This document shows, one piece after another, positions 59,905 through 64,000 of a stretch of DNA of 64,000 bases. Numbering within the stretch: the first letter of the stretch is position 1; each line of letters starts with the position of its first letter. The stretch spans positions 11,427,100 through 11,491,099 of the forward strand of contig JAQFVV010000022.1 in NCBI GenBank assembly GCA_028023455.1, given 5' to 3'. The DNA is from Epiperipatus broadwayi (lineage: Eukaryota; Onychophora; Udeonychophora; Euonychophora; Peripatidae). A program made the translations under genes and the position numbers. The notes under the pieces are model-generated. The model made no database searches and had not been told where the DNA came from. It worked only from the letters and a program-made list of their open reading frames with translations.

Positions 59905-61564
59905 TAAATATTTAGAATGGTTAGTAATAAATAAAATTGATTTCTACAATTATTTAATAATGAATCATTACATTACTTTAATGAGTTATGGTTAGGTGAA
60001 ATTGTTATAATTAATATATTGGTATTTAATGAAGAAAAAAAAAATACTTTGCCATAAAATTTAGTGTAATGAAGAAATTGTTGAATTATGTAAGTTATAA
60101 AAATTGATTATTAATTATTATAGATTTATTTGGGTCAAATTTGAGACCAAGATTATGTGAAGGCAAATATTTTAATTTTTTTTATTTCAAAACCTATCTG
60201 AAATGGTAATCAGAAGGTAATAAATTTACCTAGGTAAAATGTATTCTGATATATTTTGAAATAAAATTTATGATGTATAATTTCAGGTAAAATGAATAAC
60301 AAATTGTCATTAATCCTAAGGTAATGGTATATTTAATATATCTATGTGAGGTAACCCTGCTGTAATTAAGTAGAATATAATCTCATATATTGACAACCCA
60401 AAAGGAATGGTAGATGCATTCATTTATCATTTACTATGAAATAATAAAATGGAGTATTTTAAAGTTATAGATCAGAAGAAACTCACTGAAATATTATTTA
60501 TTTTAAAAGCTTATAATTTGAAGTAAATACATAACACTCATTAAATATTTTAAATGATTAAATTTCAATGCTAAAAAATTGGGCCTTACTAGAATCCTTT
60601 TTATATAAAATGTAAAATAATCTAACGCAGCTTTTGATCTTTATTGGAACTGATATATTTTTATTATGATCCCTTATTACTCTGGTGATGTTGCGTTAGG
60701 TAATATGTATTTAATGTTTCCATTTATCATGTAATGGCAACCATGAATCCTGGCATCACTAATCCATGTCAAATAAACTGATCCCTTCCATTCCGTTTTA
60801 GATGATATTAAAAGGTTCAGTCTGCCTCAATGACTTTCCTCCCACCACAATATAATACATCACTCACATCATTTGTAATATGGTTTTATATTTAAAATTT
60901 TTTCTAAAACTTGACATATTTATATATTTTAAAAAAATATTTAAAATATAATGATAACTTACAGCTGAAACTTTGTTATAACATGGCATTTAAAAAACGT
61001 TTCAGGGTTCTTTTTCATATTTCTTCTTTTTCTTTAATGAATATATTTTCCTACTATTAGAAATAAAATGCTTTTTTTAGATTTGAAGTTTGGTATTATC
61101 CATGTTGGATATTTGTGATGGCATAAAATGCTGCATTATGCAGAGGAAAGGATGGCTCACCATAACACAACTCACCAGTACCTGTTTTATTAAATATCAT
61201 AATGTCCCTTTTCCTTCTTTCATAAAAAATGTATGTCTTCATTATTTTTTGATTTGAATTTTCATATTACACATGATATGACATATTACTATTGGTGATG
61301 TTGTATTCTAAAGTTGTGATGTTTAAAATAAAACCTACACAGGATCTGCAGACAAAATTAATAAAGTTATCTGCTCATTCCTTGGAGGCATTATTTTGAT
61401 CATAACACAAATTTAGAATAATATGTCACCAAAATGTAATACAACAAAGGAGAAATAATGTCAAAGTACCCTAGAACCTTATCAAGATGTTTCTATTTAT
61501 AAATTTACATGATCTACTACTCTATAGTAACTCTACCGAATAGACATTGTATATATATATATAT
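59905..61564. other. A+T-rich non-coding stretch
   Basis: No gene, RNA or mobile element is recognised. A (TA)n tract lies at about 61549-61566. Confidence 0.5.
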
Positions 61565-62714
61565 ATGATAAATAAAACAAGTTATAAATTTCGTAACTTG
61601 CTATAGCTTGCATTTTATGATCACTAGATGGAGCTTTACCAATAGCTGACTATCAAGCTTTGTTTACCTAAATGCTGAGAGAGATAGAATTCAATATCTC
61701 TTTCAAATTGTCTCCAACCTTTAAACCATGGTTTCGAGCTAGTTGGCTCACATCAGTAAAGGATAGGAAGACTAGAAAGTAGATCTAAACACCAACTCTA
61801 CTAATCAGCATTTATGAAACACTTTTCTATCAGCTTGAAAGCATGAATTTTTCAGATACGTAAATATCTCCAAATCCAGTCAAACAAACTAGATAGCTAT
61901 ATAGGGTTTGAATTCAATTCAGTTTCACCATATAGTAAAAGCCTCTGCAATCTATATCATTGCAAAAACCTGATTGCAGAGACTTTTACTATATGGTGAA
62001 ACTGAACTAAATTCAGACCATATAGCTATCTAGTTTGTTTGACTGGATTTGAAGACATTTACGTATCTGAAAAATTCATGCTTTCAAGCTGATAGAAAAG
62101 TGTTTCATAAATGCTGATTAGAAGAGTTGGTGTTTAGATCTAGTTTCTAGTCTTCCTACCTTTTACTGATATGAGCCAACTAGCTTGAAGTTTAAAGGTT
62201 GGAGACGATTTGAAAAAGATATTGAATTCTATCTCACTCAGCATTTATGTAAACAAAGCTTGATAGTGAGCTATTGGTAAAGCTCCAGCTAGTGATCATA
62301 AATTGCAAGCTATAGCAAGTTATGAAATTTATAACTTGTTTTGTTTATCATAAATGTATTCTTGAAGATTTTTGCAATGTTATAGATTGCAGAGGCTTTT
62401 ACTATATCATGAAACTGACTTGAATTCAGACCCATATAGCTATCTAGTTTGTTTGACTGGATTTGAAGATATGTACATATCTGAAAAATTCATGCTTTCA
62501 AGATGATAGAAAAGTGTTTCATAAATGCTGATCAGTAGAGTTGATGTTTAGATCTAGTTTCTAGTCTTCCTACCCCTTACTGACATGAGCCAACTAGCTC
62601 GAAACCATGGTTTAAAGGTTGGAGACAATTTGAAAGAGATATTGAATTCTATCTCTCTCAATGTTTATGTAAACAAAGCTTGATAGTGAGCTATTGGTAA
62701 AGCTCCATCTAGTG

Positions 62715-62719
<5 letters not shown>
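61565..62719. mobile_element. Compound foldback, family B: inverted, direct, direct
   Basis: The inverted copy is about 61565-61951, the direct copy about 61971-62352, and a second direct copy about 62364-62719. The period is 413-420 bp (GATTGC at 61972 and 62385; AGCTCCA at 62281 and 62701). Landmarks are TTTACTATAT, GATAGCTATCTAGTTTGTTTGACTGGATTTG, TTCATGCTTTCAAG and ATTGAATTCTATCTC. A CTGA..GAGC-CAACTA-GCTC-GAAAC hairpin (62579-62606) echoes a hammerhead layout, but the GA after CTGAN is not conserved. There is no coding frame. It has the same architecture as 38645-39980 with unrelated sequence. Confidence 0.85.

Positions 62720-62773
<54 letters not shown>
62719..62773. repeat. (TA)n microsatellite
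   Basis: About 27 TA units separate the compound foldback from the dispersed 1.2-kb repeat, and abut both. Confidence 0.97.
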
Positions 62774-62779
<6 letters not shown>

Positions 62780-64000
62780 GGAACTCACTACCCCAAAGTT
62801 GATGGTGTCAGATATAATGGAAGCATGGGGTACACCATATGATGATGTGAATATGGCTAAGTAGTTGGATGATTTGAATGAAATGTGTCAACCAACCTAC
62901 CACAAGTCATATTAAAACAAGACATTTATTTTTATTTTTATTTTTTTATATAGCGCAATGTCATATTCTAAATTTATGATTCGATGGCACATTTGGGTGT
63001 GTCACATGTTACTGAGTCAGAAATGGCATATAACAAAGAGAGCACATCTCACTACTGTCAGACCTAGACCTTCGAATAGGATGCTAAAGATGTCACAATG
63101 AAATGCCCAGTTCCAATTCACATCTACATTCAATATACTAATGTATAATTTACTAACAACATTTCAATGTAACTTAGACCAGTGCATATTCGTTACATCT
63201 CCCTTTTTAGGCCCCATTGCACCACAGAATTCAAACTCAGGGAGTTCGTGCAGTCAGCTTTCTTCAGGAATGGACTTACTCAATTATTAACCAAATATAC
63301 CTATGTATAAGTATAGATATTAGGAAAATACTGATGATCAATTATTTAAAAGAGCAATACATAATGATGATGATGATTGGCAAATGTTTAATGGTGTAAA
63401 TGCAAAATGATGATGGTGATGATTAAACATCTAGCAATGTCAATGCACAATGCTGATTGTGATGATCAAACAGAGATCAGATTGGTTTAAAAATCTTAAC
63501 ACGTTTATTAACAACATATATAATAAATATTTACAAACAAAAAACAATAAAAATAATAAATATTCGGTTATCAAGAATGGTTTTTCTATCATCTTGATGG
63601 CTTCACACAACAGAAACAAAATAATTTGAAGTACATTATATACAAAATTATATTATATAATTCATTAAATATATACATAAAACAAAAAAAAAAGAAAAGC
63701 AAAATGAGAGTTCACTAATTCTAAAACTATCCCCTTAATGTAATTATTAGAATGATATTTTTAGGTTAGGGTAAATATATTTATAACTACTTTTTTTATA
63801 AAAAAAATATATAGCCCAATCCCATTTATTTGTGTAAGTCACAGTGAAAATTAATGATAGATACAAAAAAATAACCTTTTACTCAGTGGGTTAATTGTGC
63901 ATTCAGAAATAAAACAAAATTACAAGTAAATATTATTAAAACTTATTAGTAAACAAAATAGTTTGTTTGTCCTAAAGTTTGCCCTCAATGTTAAATATAT
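62769..64000. repeat. Dispersed ~1.2-kb repeat, copy 2 (runs off the window)
   Basis: Partner of 52647-53825. It differs by a 54-bp insertion at 62914-62967 bounded by GTCATATT at 62906-62913 and 62960-62967, absent from copy 1. Homology continues to the last base of the window, so the full length is unknown. Confidence 0.8.

Overview
The window looks like intergenic or intronic DNA from an animal nuclear genome. It is very A+T rich (roughly three quarters by eye) and has no dense gene set, no operons and no ribosome binding sites. Coding potential comes almost entirely from decayed retroelements and one DNA-transposon relic. The RTE-like endonuclease/reverse transcriptase, Penelope-like (PLE) fragments, a hAT relic of the BED-finger/GTF2IRD2-like type, long simple repeats and degenerate TTAGGG tracts together fit an invertebrate. 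A lophotrochozoan such as a cephalopod mollusc is my best guess, with low certainty.

Layout. 1-4.8 kb is A+T-rich DNA with one possible first coding exon ending in a splice donor near 2033. 4.8-6.2 kb holds a minus-strand PLE reverse transcriptase fragment. 6.6-7.5 kb has two foldback (inverted repeat) insertions. 8.2-11.45 kb is a nearly full-length but broken RTE-like LINE with a (GAT)n tail. 15-18.6 kb holds two minus-strand RTE fragments separated by trinucleotide repeats and a foldback. 20.8-21.3 kb is a polypyrimidine tract followed by (TA)n. 22.3-25.3 kb and 36.9-38.6 kb are two copies of one block; the first has acquired insertions that the second lacks. 26.5-27.4 kb is a 5' RTE piece. 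29.2-29.9 kb is a hAT relic that runs into a roughly 50-bp minisatellite. 33-36 kb has local duplications, another RTE piece and a 28-bp minisatellite. 38.6-40 kb is a compound inverted-direct-direct repeat. 41.8-43.9 kb is an RTE copy split by a PLE-derived foldback. 49.6-50.2 kb is a long tetranucleotide array. 55.6-56.6 kb is a PLE C-terminal nuclease end interrupted by about 430 bp of (AAT)n. 56.7-58.7 kb holds pieces of a second LINE type. 59.3-59.9 and 61.6-62.7 kb are further foldbacks. A dispersed repeat of about 1.2 kb occurs at 52.6 and 62.8 kb.

Main signal. At least a dozen foldback elements lie in 64 kb. Five have clear 12-15 bp target-site duplications. Two share an inverted-direct-direct arrangement. 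Several arms carry a CTGANGA / short stem / GAAAC pattern that resembles the hammerhead ribozyme core known from the pseudo-LTRs of Penelope-like elements. I infer that many of these foldbacks are non-autonomous PLE derivatives or products of reverse-transcriptase snap-back. No complete, functional host protein gene could be supported.
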